Shown here: in pieces, positions 9,644 to 19,317 of the stretch
Layout: each line of letters starts with the position of its first letter
How positions within the stretch are numbered: the stretch's first letter is position 1
Source: Bacteroidia bacterium
Lineage (GTDB): Bacteria; Bacteroidota; Bacteroidia; Flavobacteriales; Flavobacteriaceae
Length of the DNA stretch: 64,000 nt
NCBI GenBank assembly: GCA_030429455.1
Contig: JAUIFC010000003.1
Coordinates: 18,838-82,837, forward strand
Reading direction: 5' to 3'
Notes under the pieces: generated by a model
What the model saw: only the letters and a program-made list of their open reading frames with translations
Databases searched by the model: none
Told to the model about the DNA's origin: nothing
Made by a program: the position numbers and the translations under genes

Positions 9644-9738
9644 TTTGGTTTCTATTTTTTTTATTGTCAAATTTGGCTTGCTAATTTAAATTAATTAATA
9701 TGCGAGTAAGTTTAACAAAAATTTTGTCACTATTTCTA
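9631..9738 (+). repeat. Direct repeat duplicating the susC2 signal-peptide start
   Basis: AGTTTAACAAAAATTT occurs at 9631-9646 and again at 9709-9724, inside the first codons of the receptor gene. Similarity continues imperfectly for about 30 bp. The copies are 78 bp apart, a multiple of three. The upstream copy reads S-L-T-K-I-W-F-L-F-F-L-L-S-N-L-A-C then TAA, like a decayed signal peptide, and has no ATG. Confidence 0.5.
9644..9675 (+). promoter_or_regulatory. Promoter of the second susC
   Basis: TTTG (9644-9647) and CAAATTTG (9668-9675) are separated by 20 bp, matching the Bacteroidota -33/-7 layout (TTTG ... TAnnTTTG) with one mismatch in the -7 box. The same layout precedes the third susC. 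Confidence 0.5.
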
Positions 9739-12700
9739 GTGATGTTTGTGCAGTTCATGTTTGCACAAGAAAAAACTATCAGTGGTGTTGTTTTAGACGA
9801 GACTGGGGAACCATTACTTGGAGCCTCAATTTTGGTTAAGGGTACGCAAGAAGGTACAACCACAAACATGGACGGAATCTACAGCATTCAAGCCAATGTT
9901 GGCGATGTCCTGGTTTTTAGTTACGTTGGGTATGAGAATTTTGAAGCCGTAATAGGCGCTTCGACTACAATCAACGTGAGTATGCAAATCAACAATACTT
10001 TAGACGAAGTTATTGTCGTTGCCTACGGTACAACAACAAAAGAGGCCTTTACCGGTTCTGCGAGTGTGGTTGGGTCCGAAGAACTTGCCATAAGAAACGT
10101 AACCTCACCAATTCAGGCCATAGAAGGTAGAGCTACAGGTATCCAGTTTACATCTCCCTCTGGTCCTGGTGCATCGCCAGGAATAGTCATTAGAGGTGTT
10201 GGAACCTTAAATGGTGATACAGATCCTCTATTTGTTGTAGATGGCGTTCCGTTTGAGGGAGCTTTAAATACCATTAATCAAGAGGATATAGAATCATTTA
10301 CGGTATTAAAAGATGCTGCTTCAACTTCTTTATATGGAGCTAGAGCTGCCAATGGTGTGGTAATTATTACAACCAAAAAAGGTAAAAAAGGCGCAATTAA
10401 AACAACAGCTTCTATGCAGTCTGGTTTAGTAACTAATGCGGTCCCATTATACGATCAGGTTTCCCCTGGTCAATATTACGAGGTAATGTGGGAAGCACTT
10501 CGAAATTCGTCTGCTGGTGGTGGCGATCCTGCTTTTGCTTCGGCTAACATTTATAATCAATTAGGATACAATCCTTTTAATGTTCCAAATGATCAAATCG
10601 TTGGAACCGATGGACGTCTTAATCCTAATGCAGAAGTTATTTACAGCAGCTTAGATTGGTTAGACTTTTTACAGCAAACTGGTGTAAGACAAAATTATAA
10701 CGTCAATGTATCTGGTGGTGGTGATAATCACAGTGTTTTCTTTTCCGCTTCTTACTTAGATGAAGAGAGCTATGTTATAACTTCTGGTTTTGACAGATTT
10801 ACCGCAAGACTAAATGCAGAATTTGATGTGAATGAACGTTTAAAAATAGGTGGTAGTTCCAACGTAGCAATTACCGAGGCTAATGGTCCAAGTTCAGCTG
10901 GTACAGGAAGTATTGTGAATCCTTTCAGCTTCGCACAAAATATTGGATCTATATATCCAGTATATGTCAACGATTTACAAGGAAATATAGTAAGAGATCT
11001 TGCTGGTAATCCTGTATTTGATAACGGTGAAGGTTTTCCTGAGTTCAACATTGGCTCAAGGCCTAGAAATCAAGGAAGACACGCTTTACAGGAATTATTA
11101 TTGAATAACGAATTTGATCAAGACAATACGTTTGGTATCAGATTATTTGGTGAAGTAAAAATTATTGAAGGTCTAAAATTAAGAGTTAGTTATGGTCGAG
11201 ATATCAACGAATTGTTTGAAAGCGAATACGAAAATGAAGTTATTGGTGATGCACAACCAGTTGGTAGATTAAGCCAAACCAGAGCCAGACGAGATATAGA
11301 AAACTTCAACCAAATCCTTTTTTATAATAGGAGTTTTGATAATCATAATTTAGATATTACTTTAGGTCATGAGAGTTACGAAGAATTTTTCTCAGATCTC
11401 GACGGTTTAGCAACTACTCAAGCAGCTAATGGAATTTTTGAATTTGCAAACTTTTCTAACATTGTAGACTTAGATGGAGCAACCTTTGATAAATCTATTG
11501 AGAGTTATTTTTCAAGAATAAACTATAATTACGATAATAGATACTACATAAGCGCCTCTGTTAGAAGTGATGGTTCTTCAGTTTTTGCAGAAGATAATCG
11601 ATGGGGTACATTTTATTCGTTTGGTGGTTCATGGCGAGTAGATCAAGAACAATTTATGGAAAATGTGACCTGGCTAGATCGTTTAAAGCTTAGAGCATCT
11701 TGGGGTGAGGTTGGAAATGATGACCTATTAGATTTCTATTTGTCACAGGCAAGATTTTCTATAACATCTAACGCTGCTGACCCAGCTGTAATTTTTACGG
11801 ATATTGGAAATGCAGCTCTACAATGGGAAACCATAGAAACATTTGATGTTGCCGCAGAGTTTTCGTTATTCAATAATTTCTTAGACGGTTCTGTCGAATA
11901 TTATAAAAGAAATTCAACAGACTTATTATATAACTTACCTATTCCAGCAAGTAATGGTTTAAATATAGTACCTGTAAATGCTGGTGATATGTTCAACTCA
12001 GGCTGGGAAGTCGCTTTAACGGCGCATTTATACAAGAAGAGAGATTTCCAATGGGATGTGACACTTCAAGCTTCTACGTTTAAAAACGAAATTACAAGTT
12101 TGCCGAACCCATTTATAAATGGTTCTAAGCGTTGGGCAGAAGGCAGATCTAGATTTGATTTCTTTTTGCTTAGAACAGCTGGTGTAGATCCTGAAACGGG
12201 CGATCAATTGTTTTTCAGATACGAATTAGATGAAAATAACGAATCTATTCCTGTATTAGACGATAATGGAAACCATCTAACGACTAACGATTGGCAAGAC
12301 ACAGAAAGAGCATATACAGGAGATTCTTCAATCCCAGATTTATTAGGATCCGTATTTAGTACAATTAGGTACAAAAACTTTACTTTTGATTTCTTAATTA
12401 ATTATGGTGTTGGAGGGAAAGTTCTAGACAATGCTTACTCAGGCTTGATGCTAAGTAGTGATTATGGTCGAGCTTTACACCCTGATATCTTAAATGCTTG
12501 GAGACAACCTGGCGACATTACTGATGTACCTAGACTTGAAAACGGAAATGTAAATTTGGTAAGAACACAATCTGATAGATTCTTAACAGATGCTTCATTT
12601 ATTACACTAAGAAACGTAAATTTAAGCTATAGTTTTGATAAAAATATTACTGATGCCATAGGTGTTGATAATCTAATGTTATCATTAACTGGAGAAAATC

Positions 12701-12819
12701 TGTTTTTAGAGAGTAAGAGAAAAGGTTTAAATCCACAATTTAATTTAGCAGGAACACCTTCAAATAACAATTTTTCTCCACAGAGAATTATTTCAGTGGG
12801 ATTAAATGTTTCATTTTAA
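9700..12819 (+). CDS. SusC/RagA-type TonB-dependent receptor
   Basis: An intact 1,039-residue receptor. The signal peptide spans 1-22 (..VQFMFAQ). A carboxypeptidase-regulatory-like domain follows at about 25-95 (ISGVVLDETGEPLLGASI... TTTNMDGIYSI), then a TonB box-like DEVIVVAYGT (102-111). The plug carries the hallmark PLFVVDGVPFEG and ASTSLYGARAANGVVIITTKKG. A 22-strand barrel ends in ..ISVGLNVSF with terminal Phe. It imports a bulky nutrient through the outer membrane using TonB-ExbBD energy; the substrate is not identifiable. susD follows after 12 bp. Its own promoter and the terminator upstream make it a separate transcription unit from locus 1. Confidence 0.92.
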   Translation: MRVSLTKILSLFLVMFVQFMFAQEKTISGVVLDETGEPLLGASILVKGTQEGTTTNMDGIYSIQANVGDVLVFSYVGYENFEAVIGASTTINVSMQINNTLDEVIVVAYGTTTKEAFTGSASVVGSEELAIRNVTSPIQAIEGRATGIQFTSPSGPGASPGIVIRGVGTLNGDTDPLFVVDGVPFEGALNTINQEDIESFTVLKDAASTSLYGARAANGVVIITTKKGKKGAIKTTASMQSGLVTNAVPLYDQVSPGQYYEVMWEALRNSSAGGGDPAFASANIYNQLGYNPFNVPNDQIVGTDGRLNPNAEVIYSSLDWLDFLQQTGVRQNYNVNVSGGGDNHSVFFSASYLDEESYVITSGFDRFTARLNAEFDVNERLKIGGSSNVAITEANGPSSAGTGSIVNPFSFAQNIGSIYPVYVNDLQGNIVRDLAGNPVFDNGEGFPEFNIGSRPRNQGRHALQELLLNNEFDQDNTFGIRLFGEVKIIEGLKLRVSYGRDINELFESEYENEVIGDAQPVGRLSQTRARRDIENFNQILFYNRSFDNHNLDITLGHESYEEFFSDLDGLATTQAANGIFEFANFSNIVDLDGATFDKSIESYFSRINYNYDNRYYISASVRSDGSSVFAEDNRWGTFYSFGGSWRVDQEQFMENVTWLDRLKLRASWGEVGNDDLLDFYLSQARFSITSNAADPAVIFTDIGNAALQWETIETFDVAAEFSLFNNFLDGSVEYYKRNSTDLLYNLPIPASNGLNIVPVNAGDMFNSGWEVALTAHLYKKRDFQWDVTLQASTFKNEITSLPNPFINGSKRWAEGRSRFDFFLLRTAGVDPETGDQLFFRYELDENNESIPVLDDNGNHLTTNDWQDTERAYTGDSSIPDLLGSVFSTIRYKNFTFDFLINYGVGGKVLDNAYSGLMLSSDYGRALHPDILNAWRQPGDITDVPRLENGNVNLVRTQSDRFLTDASFITLRNVNLSYSFDKNITDAIGVDNLMLSLTGENLFLESKRKGLNPQFNLAGTPSNNNFSPQRIISVGLNVSF

Positions 12820-12831
12820 AAATATATAGAT

Positions 12832-14481
12832 ATGTCACATAAAATTAAAATACTATTATTGGTATTGTTATTAATACCAGCATCTTCTTGTCAAGAAGAC
12901 TTTTTAGAGCGAACACCTACCGATGCTATTGCAGCAGCGGATGCACTAGCCAACGAGAATAATATGCAACTTGTTCTTAATGGTATTCACAGAGGATTAT
13001 TTTCTCAATCACAAACTATTTTTCCAGGTGGTGACACAGCCAGAGCAGGTAACCACTATTGGGTGCCGCTTGGCGATAATTTAGCAGGCTACTTAATTCA
13101 TTCTGCAAACGCAAATAACCTAGGATGGAGAAATGAAATGCAATGGATCTCTCACACAGATCAAACTTCATTAACTTGTGAGTTGCTTTGGTACCATAGA
13201 TATAACATTATACTTCATGCTAATTTATTAATTAATGGAATTACAGAAGGCAGTTTTACTGAAACGCCTGAACTCAATACTATATTAGGACAAGCATATA
13301 CGTATAGAGCTTATGCCTACCTATCACTTGTTCAGCATTATGCAAAAGGATATTTGATTGGAAACCCAGATACAGATCCTGGTGTTCCATTATTATTTTC
13401 ATCAGAATCACCATTTACAAGTGAGCCAAGATCTAGCGTACAAGTTATCTATGATCAAATAGGTAACGATTTAGATGCTGCAATAGCTTCTTTTGAAAAT
13501 GGCGCACCAAGACCATCTGGAGGTCCAGAAGTTAAATCTCAACTCAATATTAATGTTGCTCATGGTTTAAAAGCAAGATGGGCACTTTCAAAAGGAGATT
13601 GGCAAACAGCTGCAAGCGAAGCAGTATTAGCTAGAGATGGTTTTCCTCTAATGGGTGAAAGCGATTGGAAATCTGGTCTTAACACTAATGATCTTTCTGA
13701 GGTTATTTGGGGAAGCAACGTTATAGAAGCAGAAACGACATTCTTTAGATCCTATTTTTATTTAGCAAGTAATACTTTTAATGGTAGCCAAATTAGAAAT
13801 AATCCAAAGATTGCCGATAGAAGACTAGTAGATGCCATTCCTGATACAGATTATAGAAAAGATGTTTTTTTACCTGATGCTCCAAATTCCAATACTTCTG
13901 CAGCAAATGGTGAAGGCGGATGGGCTAATAATACAAATCCCCTTTACACAACAGAAGAGGAGTTTGATCAAGCAATTGCAGATATAAAAGCAACTTACGG
14001 TTTAGTATCTGGACATAACACTCACCCATATATGCACTTTAAACTTGCTCAGAAAAATCCAGGTACTATAGATCCAGATGATGTTATTTATATGCGTTCT
14101 GCTGAAATGTATTTGATAGAAGCTGAAGCTCATGCTATGCAGAATAATATATCCGATGCTCAAGCCGCTCTTCAAACCATCGCTGGGGCTAGAGACACAG
14201 CCTTCGATGCGTCTAATTATGGTTCTCAAGAAGCACTTATGGACGAAATTAAATTCCAAAGAAGATTGGAATTGTGGGGCGAAGGTTTCGGTTATACTGA
14301 CAAAATTAGATGGGATGAAGGTATAGATCACAGTGCAAATGGTGGTTCAGGTGCCTCTGAAGTTTTATATCAAGAAGCATATGTTGTAGAAAGACCATCA
14401 GTTAACCCTGACTGGATTTTTAAAATTCCACAAGCTGAAATAGATGCAAATCCAAATATTACACCAAGTGATCAAAACTAG
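12832..14481 (+). CDS. SusD/RagB-type nutrient-binding lipoprotein
   Basis: A 549-residue SusD-family lipoprotein, cotranscribed with the preceding susC. The signal ends in ..IPASSC with Cys20 as the lipidated residue, followed by QEDFLERTPTD, the typical early D-x-L-x-x-x-P-x-D pattern. The body has the TPR-like helices of SusD (ARWALSKGDWQTAASEA; RSAEMYLIEAEAHA). The C-terminal E-L-W-G-E-G-F-G-Y-x-D-x-x-R-W signature is present, as is the closing ..IFKIPQAEIDANPNITPSDQN. It caps the receptor and binds the substrate at the cell surface. This locus has no extra lipoprotein gene, unlike its two neighbours. Confidence 0.92.
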   Translation: MSHKIKILLLVLLLIPASSCQEDFLERTPTDAIAAADALANENNMQLVLNGIHRGLFSQSQTIFPGGDTARAGNHYWVPLGDNLAGYLIHSANANNLGWRNEMQWISHTDQTSLTCELLWYHRYNIILHANLLINGITEGSFTETPELNTILGQAYTYRAYAYLSLVQHYAKGYLIGNPDTDPGVPLLFSSESPFTSEPRSSVQVIYDQIGNDLDAAIASFENGAPRPSGGPEVKSQLNINVAHGLKARWALSKGDWQTAASEAVLARDGFPLMGESDWKSGLNTNDLSEVIWGSNVIEAETTFFRSYFYLASNTFNGSQIRNNPKIADRRLVDAIPDTDYRKDVFLPDAPNSNTSAANGEGGWANNTNPLYTTEEEFDQAIADIKATYGLVSGHNTHPYMHFKLAQKNPGTIDPDDVIYMRSAEMYLIEAEAHAMQNNISDAQAALQTIAGARDTAFDASNYGSQEALMDEIKFQRRLELWGEGFGYTDKIRWDEGIDHSANGGSGASEVLYQEAYVVERPSVNPDWIFKIPQAEIDANPNITPSDQN

Positions 14482-14512
14482 TTTGTAGTCTTATTCTTTT
14501 GAATATATTCTT

Positions 14513-14553
14513 AAAGCCTTTGCAAAATTAACCTTGCAAAGGCTTTTGTTTTA
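14513..14553 (+). terminator. Rho-independent terminator of the second Sus operon
   Basis: AAAGCCTTTGCAA (14513-14525) and TTGCAAAGGCTTT (14534-14546) form a perfect 13-bp stem with an 8-base loop, followed by TGTTTT. It lies 31 bp after the susD stop. Confidence 0.92.
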
Positions 14554-14686
14554 ACATTATGAAATTGTTATATCTATTGGTATCATAGCGTTTTCGAGCA
14601 TTGCTCTATTGTGTAGGAGTATTTCAAGCTTCTAAAACCTTTTAGTTAAGTTTTAACAGCCAAATATTAAATTAAAGTAAAAAAAG

Positions 14687-14718
14687 TTTGTCGGAATGAG
14701 TATTTATTGTCATTTTTG
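14687..14718 (+). promoter_or_regulatory. Promoter of the third susC
   Basis: TTTG (14687-14690) and CATTTTTG (14711-14718) are spaced by 20 bp, the same layout as before susC2. The inferred transcription start near 14725 lies after an in-frame ATG at 14707, so translation should begin at ATG 14746. The leader TAATTCAAATAA is almost the same as that of susC1. Confidence 0.5.
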
Positions 14719-14745
14719 GCGTTGGCTAATTCAAATAAATTAAAA

Positions 14746-17700
14746 ATGAGAACAAAGTTTAGAGTAACTCTAACGCTACTATTAGCGTTTGTTGTGCAGA
14801 TTTCGTTCGCGCAACAAAAGACTGTCAGCGGTAATGTCGTTGATGGAGATGGTCTGCCAGTTCCCGGGGTAGATGTTCAAATTAAGGGAACCCAAAAAGG
14901 TACACAAACAGACTTTGATGGTAATTATTCCATCAGTGTATCTTCTGATCAAACATTAGTATTTTCTTATGTTGGTCTAAAAACACAAGAAATCCTTGTA
15001 GGAAATCGATCTGTAATCGATGTGACAATGCAAACTGACCTTGAAGAGTTAGAAGCTGTAGTTGTTACCTCTTACCAGGGTATTCTTAAAGAGTCTGAAG
15101 TAGTGTCATCTTCTTCGACTGTAAAATCTGAAGCTATAGAGCAAGTGCCAATCGCATCTATAGATCAAGTATTACAGGGGAATGTTGCTGGTGCTAACAT
15201 TAGAACGGCGTCTGGGCAACCAGGTCAATCGGCTACAATTTTAATTAGAGGACGTACTTCATTAAATGGAGATTCGGAACCTTTATTTATTGTGGATGGT
15301 ATGCCAGTTAATCAAGATAACTTTAGAAACATCAACTCTAATGATATCGAAACAATGCGTGTTCTTAAGGATGCTGCAGCGACTGCTATTTATGGAAATA
15401 GAGGTGCTGCTGGTGTAATTTTAATTACTACTAAAAAAGCAAAAAAGAACGAAAATTTAAAAGTTCAGTACAGAGGGCTTTACGGTGTTGCAACTTTACC
15501 AGAACAAAACTTCACGGTAATGAACACGCGTCAATTATTAAATTTCCAGAAAAATGTACTGCCGGGTAATCAGTTTGGTGATGGTTTATCCGATGCGGAA
15601 ATCAACGCTTTAGCGAATTCGGTATCTACAAACTGGGCAGATTTAATTCAACAGCAGGGAACTACACAGTCCCATGAACTTGTAATTACTTCTGGAAGTG
15701 AAAACTTATCATCGTTTACTTCAATGCAATACTTTCAACAAGAAGGTACAACTTTAGGTTCACAATTAGAAAGATTTTCTGTAAGAAATAACCTTAGCGG
15801 TAATTACAAGAAATTCAACTATAGTTCAAACTTAAGTATTGCTTATTCTAAAAGTGATTTTGTTGTAGATGCGCAAAGAGGTGGAAATACTGGAGGTCAG
15901 TTAGACAATCCATTTATCGTTCCATTCCTTGCATTTCCATATTTGAATCCTTACAATCCAGACGGATCCTTAAATGTAGTTGGTACTGAAGCTTCTGGTG
16001 CTTTAAATGCCGATGGATCTATCAATGTTGATGGTGCAAACGGCTTTTTAAATACGCCATTTATAGCGCTTAACACTCAGCGATTTAATCAAGATAGAGA
16101 AAATGAATTTAGATTAATTGGTAGCTTACAAGCCGATTATAACATTGTCAAAAATGTGACTATTGGAGCCTCTGTAGGAACCGACTACATTCATAGTCAA
16201 GATTATTTCAGAAACGATCCTTTAAGTATTAGAGGTTTGTTTACAAGAGACAATTTGGTGCCAGAAGATCAACGTGATGATTTCTTTGGAGGTACACAAG
16301 CAGAAAGTTCTTTCAGAGATTTCTCTTTTAACACCAATGCTTTTGTAAGATATACGAATACCTTCGCAGACAAGCACACAGTTAATGCTGCGGCATTCAC
16401 AGAATACTTCTATCGAAATATTCAGAATATGGGCTTCAGCCAGAGCGGACTTAATCCTAAATTCCCTGGTTCTTCAGCAGGTTTTGTTGACGGAGCGACT
16501 CTTATAGACGATGTTCCAGTATTTGTTCCAGGTGTATTTTCATCTGAATCGGAATTTGCATTATTCTCCTATTTTGGAAACGTAACTTATGACTATGACG
16601 GTAGATTCGGTCTTGACGTAACAGTTAGACGTGACGGTACTTCTCGTTTCCAAGAAAGAAATAGATTTGGTACATTCTATTCTGTTGGTGGTCGTTGGAA
16701 TATTGACCAAGAAAACTTTATGGATGATGTGGACTGGGTGTCTAGTTTAAAACTTAGAGCCAGTCATGGTGTGACAGGTAACCAAGGTGTTGGAGGATTC
16801 TACCAAGCATTTCAAGCAGTTGCTGGTGGAAATGGATACCAGAACTCAGCGCAGTTATCTCCAGCAGGATTTGTTGATGAAGATGTTATTTGGGAAACGA
16901 CTACACAAACCAACTTTGGTGTAGATTATGGTTTCTGGAATAACAGGTTGACTGGTGCTTTAGATGTTTATTACAAAAGAACGGATGACTTATTCTTTGG
17001 TAAGAATATTTCTCCAGCAGGTACAGGTTTTTCAAGTGTAACTACCAACGTTGCTGTAATGGATAACACTGGTGTTGAATTACAATTGTCTTATGACCTT
17101 TTAAGAAAATCACCAACGAACGATTGGAATATTAATGTGTTCTTTAATGGTGCTTACAATGAAAACAATGTTGTAGATGTTGCCAATACTCAAGGTTTCG
17201 TAGAAGCCGCTGGTCCTGGTTTAAGAATTGCGGAGGACGAGAGAGCATTTACTTATTTCCTTCAAAGATGGGCTGGTGTTGACCCTTCAAACGGACAACC
17301 ATTGTATTATGATGCCGAAGGTAATATCACTAACGTCCTTAACAGAGCAGAGGAAGGTGTTTATTTAGATAAGCAGTTTGATCCTGTATTTACTGGTGGA
17401 TTCGGAACAAACATTTCATGGAAAGGTTTCACGTTATCAGCGTTATTCTCTTGGCAAGCAGAAGCCTATCGTGTAAACGGTTCTTTAGCATTGCTTGAAG
17501 ACTTCGACTTAGTAAATATTACTAACTTGAGTACGTCAATGTTTGATTTATGGCAACAACCTGGAGATTTAGCAACAATACCAGCTGCTAATCAGGCGTC
17601 TGGTCTGCGTATTACTTCTTCAAACCAAACTGATAGATATCTAGAAGATGCATCTTTCTTAAGGTTAAGAAATGCGAATATCGCTTATAACGTAAGTAAA

Positions 17701-17874
17701 GACACATTAGACAAAATAGGTATGTTCTCTGCTATTAGAGTATATGTTCAGGGAACTAACTTAGTAACTTGGAGTGAATGGAGAGGATACGATCCTGAAG
17801 CTAACGATAGCTTAGAGTTCTTTAACTTCCCGACCCCTACTACAGTTTCTTTTGGATTAGATTTAACTTTTTAA
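14746..17874 (+). CDS. SusC/RagA-type TonB-dependent receptor
   Basis: An intact receptor of 1,042 residues from ATG 14746. An upstream in-frame ATG at 14707 would put 13 extra residues before the signal peptide and overlaps the promoter. The signal spans 1-22 (..VVQISFAQ). A carboxypeptidase-regulatory-like domain occupies about 25-97, with the stretches TQTDFDGNYS and DQTLVFSYVG nearly the same as in susC1, which suggests recent common ancestry. A TonB-box-like LEAVVVTSYQG follows. The plug has PLFIVDGMPVNQ and AATAIYGNRGAAGVILITTKK. The barrel ends ..VSFGLDLTF. It heads a four-gene operon with susD (12-bp gap) and two accessory lipoproteins. The substrate is unknown. Confidence 0.92.
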   Translation: MRTKFRVTLTLLLAFVVQISFAQQKTVSGNVVDGDGLPVPGVDVQIKGTQKGTQTDFDGNYSISVSSDQTLVFSYVGLKTQEILVGNRSVIDVTMQTDLEELEAVVVTSYQGILKESEVVSSSSTVKSEAIEQVPIASIDQVLQGNVAGANIRTASGQPGQSATILIRGRTSLNGDSEPLFIVDGMPVNQDNFRNINSNDIETMRVLKDAAATAIYGNRGAAGVILITTKKAKKNENLKVQYRGLYGVATLPEQNFTVMNTRQLLNFQKNVLPGNQFGDGLSDAEINALANSVSTNWADLIQQQGTTQSHELVITSGSENLSSFTSMQYFQQEGTTLGSQLERFSVRNNLSGNYKKFNYSSNLSIAYSKSDFVVDAQRGGNTGGQLDNPFIVPFLAFPYLNPYNPDGSLNVVGTEASGALNADGSINVDGANGFLNTPFIALNTQRFNQDRENEFRLIGSLQADYNIVKNVTIGASVGTDYIHSQDYFRNDPLSIRGLFTRDNLVPEDQRDDFFGGTQAESSFRDFSFNTNAFVRYTNTFADKHTVNAAAFTEYFYRNIQNMGFSQSGLNPKFPGSSAGFVDGATLIDDVPVFVPGVFSSESEFALFSYFGNVTYDYDGRFGLDVTVRRDGTSRFQERNRFGTFYSVGGRWNIDQENFMDDVDWVSSLKLRASHGVTGNQGVGGFYQAFQAVAGGNGYQNSAQLSPAGFVDEDVIWETTTQTNFGVDYGFWNNRLTGALDVYYKRTDDLFFGKNISPAGTGFSSVTTNVAVMDNTGVELQLSYDLLRKSPTNDWNINVFFNGAYNENNVVDVANTQGFVEAAGPGLRIAEDERAFTYFLQRWAGVDPSNGQPLYYDAEGNITNVLNRAEEGVYLDKQFDPVFTGGFGTNISWKGFTLSALFSWQAEAYRVNGSLALLEDFDLVNITNLSTSMFDLWQQPGDLATIPAANQASGLRITSSNQTDRYLEDASFLRLRNANIAYNVSKDTLDKIGMFSAIRVYVQGTNLVTWSEWRGYDPEANDSLEFFNFPTPTTVSFGLDLTF

Positions 17875-17886
17875 TTTATACACAAA

Positions 17887-19296
17887 ATGAAAAAAAATTT
17901 TTTAATAATAACTTTAGCAACATTACTAACGAGTTGTGAGGATCAATTAAATAGAGTTCCTATTGATTCCTTGATTGATGCAACTGCTTATCAGAATGTT
18001 GATGATGTATCTGCTGGTGTTGTTGGTGTCTATACAGGTATAGACTATACTAATCAGGCAGACTTAAATGCGATGTTTACTGACAATGTTCAGTTAGGAG
18101 ATGATAGTGGAGGTCAAAAAGTAGCTTCACTAAATTTACAATTAGACCCACAAATTAATAGCTTTGCTATTTGGTCAAGCCAGTATAACACAGCTAACGA
18201 TGTTAACAGAGTGCTTGATGCAGCTTCGAATCTTACAGTTAGTGCTGCGGATCAGCCAAGATTAGATAATTTGTTGGCTCAATTGTATTTAATAAGAGCA
18301 TTCGCTCATATGGAAGTGATGTTATATTACGGAGAGGATTTTGAAGATTCTAGTGCGTTAGGAGTTCCTTACCAAGATTTTTTAAGCACAACAGCTGAAC
18401 CACCAAGGTTAACAACTGGAGAGGTGATTGAGAAGATTGCTTTAGATATCACAACTGCAGAATCCTTATTCAATGGTGGATTTGATGATATTTTTAGAGC
18501 AAATCCAGATTACGCTAAATTCTTAAGAACGAGATTGGCTTTGTATAGTGGAGATTGGGCTGGTGTAATATCAAGTTCAAATGCTCTTATCGCAGATTAT
18601 CCATTGGCAGATCAGGCTCAATACAGAGACATGTTTGCGGGAGATTTGGACCAAACAGAAGTAATATTTAGTTACGATAACAGAGCTGGTGCAAACTTTA
18701 ATAATATCAGCGGTGAATTCCGTTTTGGTGGTGGAGGTAACTTTATTTCTATGTCCAATGAATTGCATGGCATCTTAGAAAACGAGTTTAATGTAAATAA
18801 CGATGTCAGATTTGAAGTAAATGTAGATCCAAATAATGATCCGGATATTTTCAATCAAAAGGGCATCAACAAATTTCCTCTAGGTGCTAGTGGATTTATA
18901 AACGATTTCAAAACTGCTAGAATTTCTGAAGTATACTTAATGAGAGCTGAAGCATTTGCAAGACAATCTCAGTTTGCAGAGGCAGCGGAGGCGCTTCAAG
19001 CAGTTAGAAATGCAAGAAGAGGCACATCAGACGCTTCTACACCTTATGCTAGTCTTTTTGATGCAATTACAGACATTAGATTCGAAAGACGTTTAGAGTT
19101 ATGTTACGAAGGTCATAGATACATCGATTTAAAAAGATTTAGAAACATACTTAACGAAGGTATGTCTAGAGATCCTTCTGATTGTGCTGGTAGTGTTCCA
19201 TGTAACCTTTCTGTAAACGATAGAAGATGGACATTCCCAATTCCTCTGCAAGAGTTAAATGGTAATTCTAATATGGTACAAAATCAGGATTGGTAA
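17887..19296 (+). CDS. SusD/RagB-type nutrient-binding lipoprotein
   Basis: A 469-residue SusD-family lipoprotein encoded 12 bp after its susC. The lipobox is ..TLLTSC with Cys17, followed by EDQLNRVPIDSLID, the usual D-x-L-x-x-x-P pattern. It carries the SusD helical signatures (LYLIRAFAHMEVMLYYGEDF; SEVYLMRAEAFARQ; FERRLELCYEGHRYIDLKRF) and closes with FPIPLQELNGNSNMVQNQDW, typical of the family. The helix that usually reads ELxxEGxRxxDLxR is well preserved, so the protein is likely functional. It acts at the cell surface as a lid and ligand-binding partner of the receptor. Confidence 0.93.
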   Translation: MKKNFLIITLATLLTSCEDQLNRVPIDSLIDATAYQNVDDVSAGVVGVYTGIDYTNQADLNAMFTDNVQLGDDSGGQKVASLNLQLDPQINSFAIWSSQYNTANDVNRVLDAASNLTVSAADQPRLDNLLAQLYLIRAFAHMEVMLYYGEDFEDSSALGVPYQDFLSTTAEPPRLTTGEVIEKIALDITTAESLFNGGFDDIFRANPDYAKFLRTRLALYSGDWAGVISSSNALIADYPLADQAQYRDMFAGDLDQTEVIFSYDNRAGANFNNISGEFRFGGGGNFISMSNELHGILENEFNVNNDVRFEVNVDPNNDPDIFNQKGINKFPLGASGFINDFKTARISEVYLMRAEAFARQSQFAEAAEALQAVRNARRGTSDASTPYASLFDAITDIRFERRLELCYEGHRYIDLKRFRNILNEGMSRDPSDCAGSVPCNLSVNDRRWTFPIPLQELNGNSNMVQNQDW

Positions 19297-19317
19297 AATA
19301 TTTAAAAATTACAAAAA

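Noticed and set aside
14632..14645. CTAAAACCTTTTAG inverted repeat before the third susC
   Set aside because: Arms of six AT-rich bases with a 2-base loop are too short to be meaningful alone.
14707..14745. Upstream ATG for the third susC
   Set aside because: It lies in the promoter region and puts 13 polar residues before a clean signal peptide; ATG 14746 is better.
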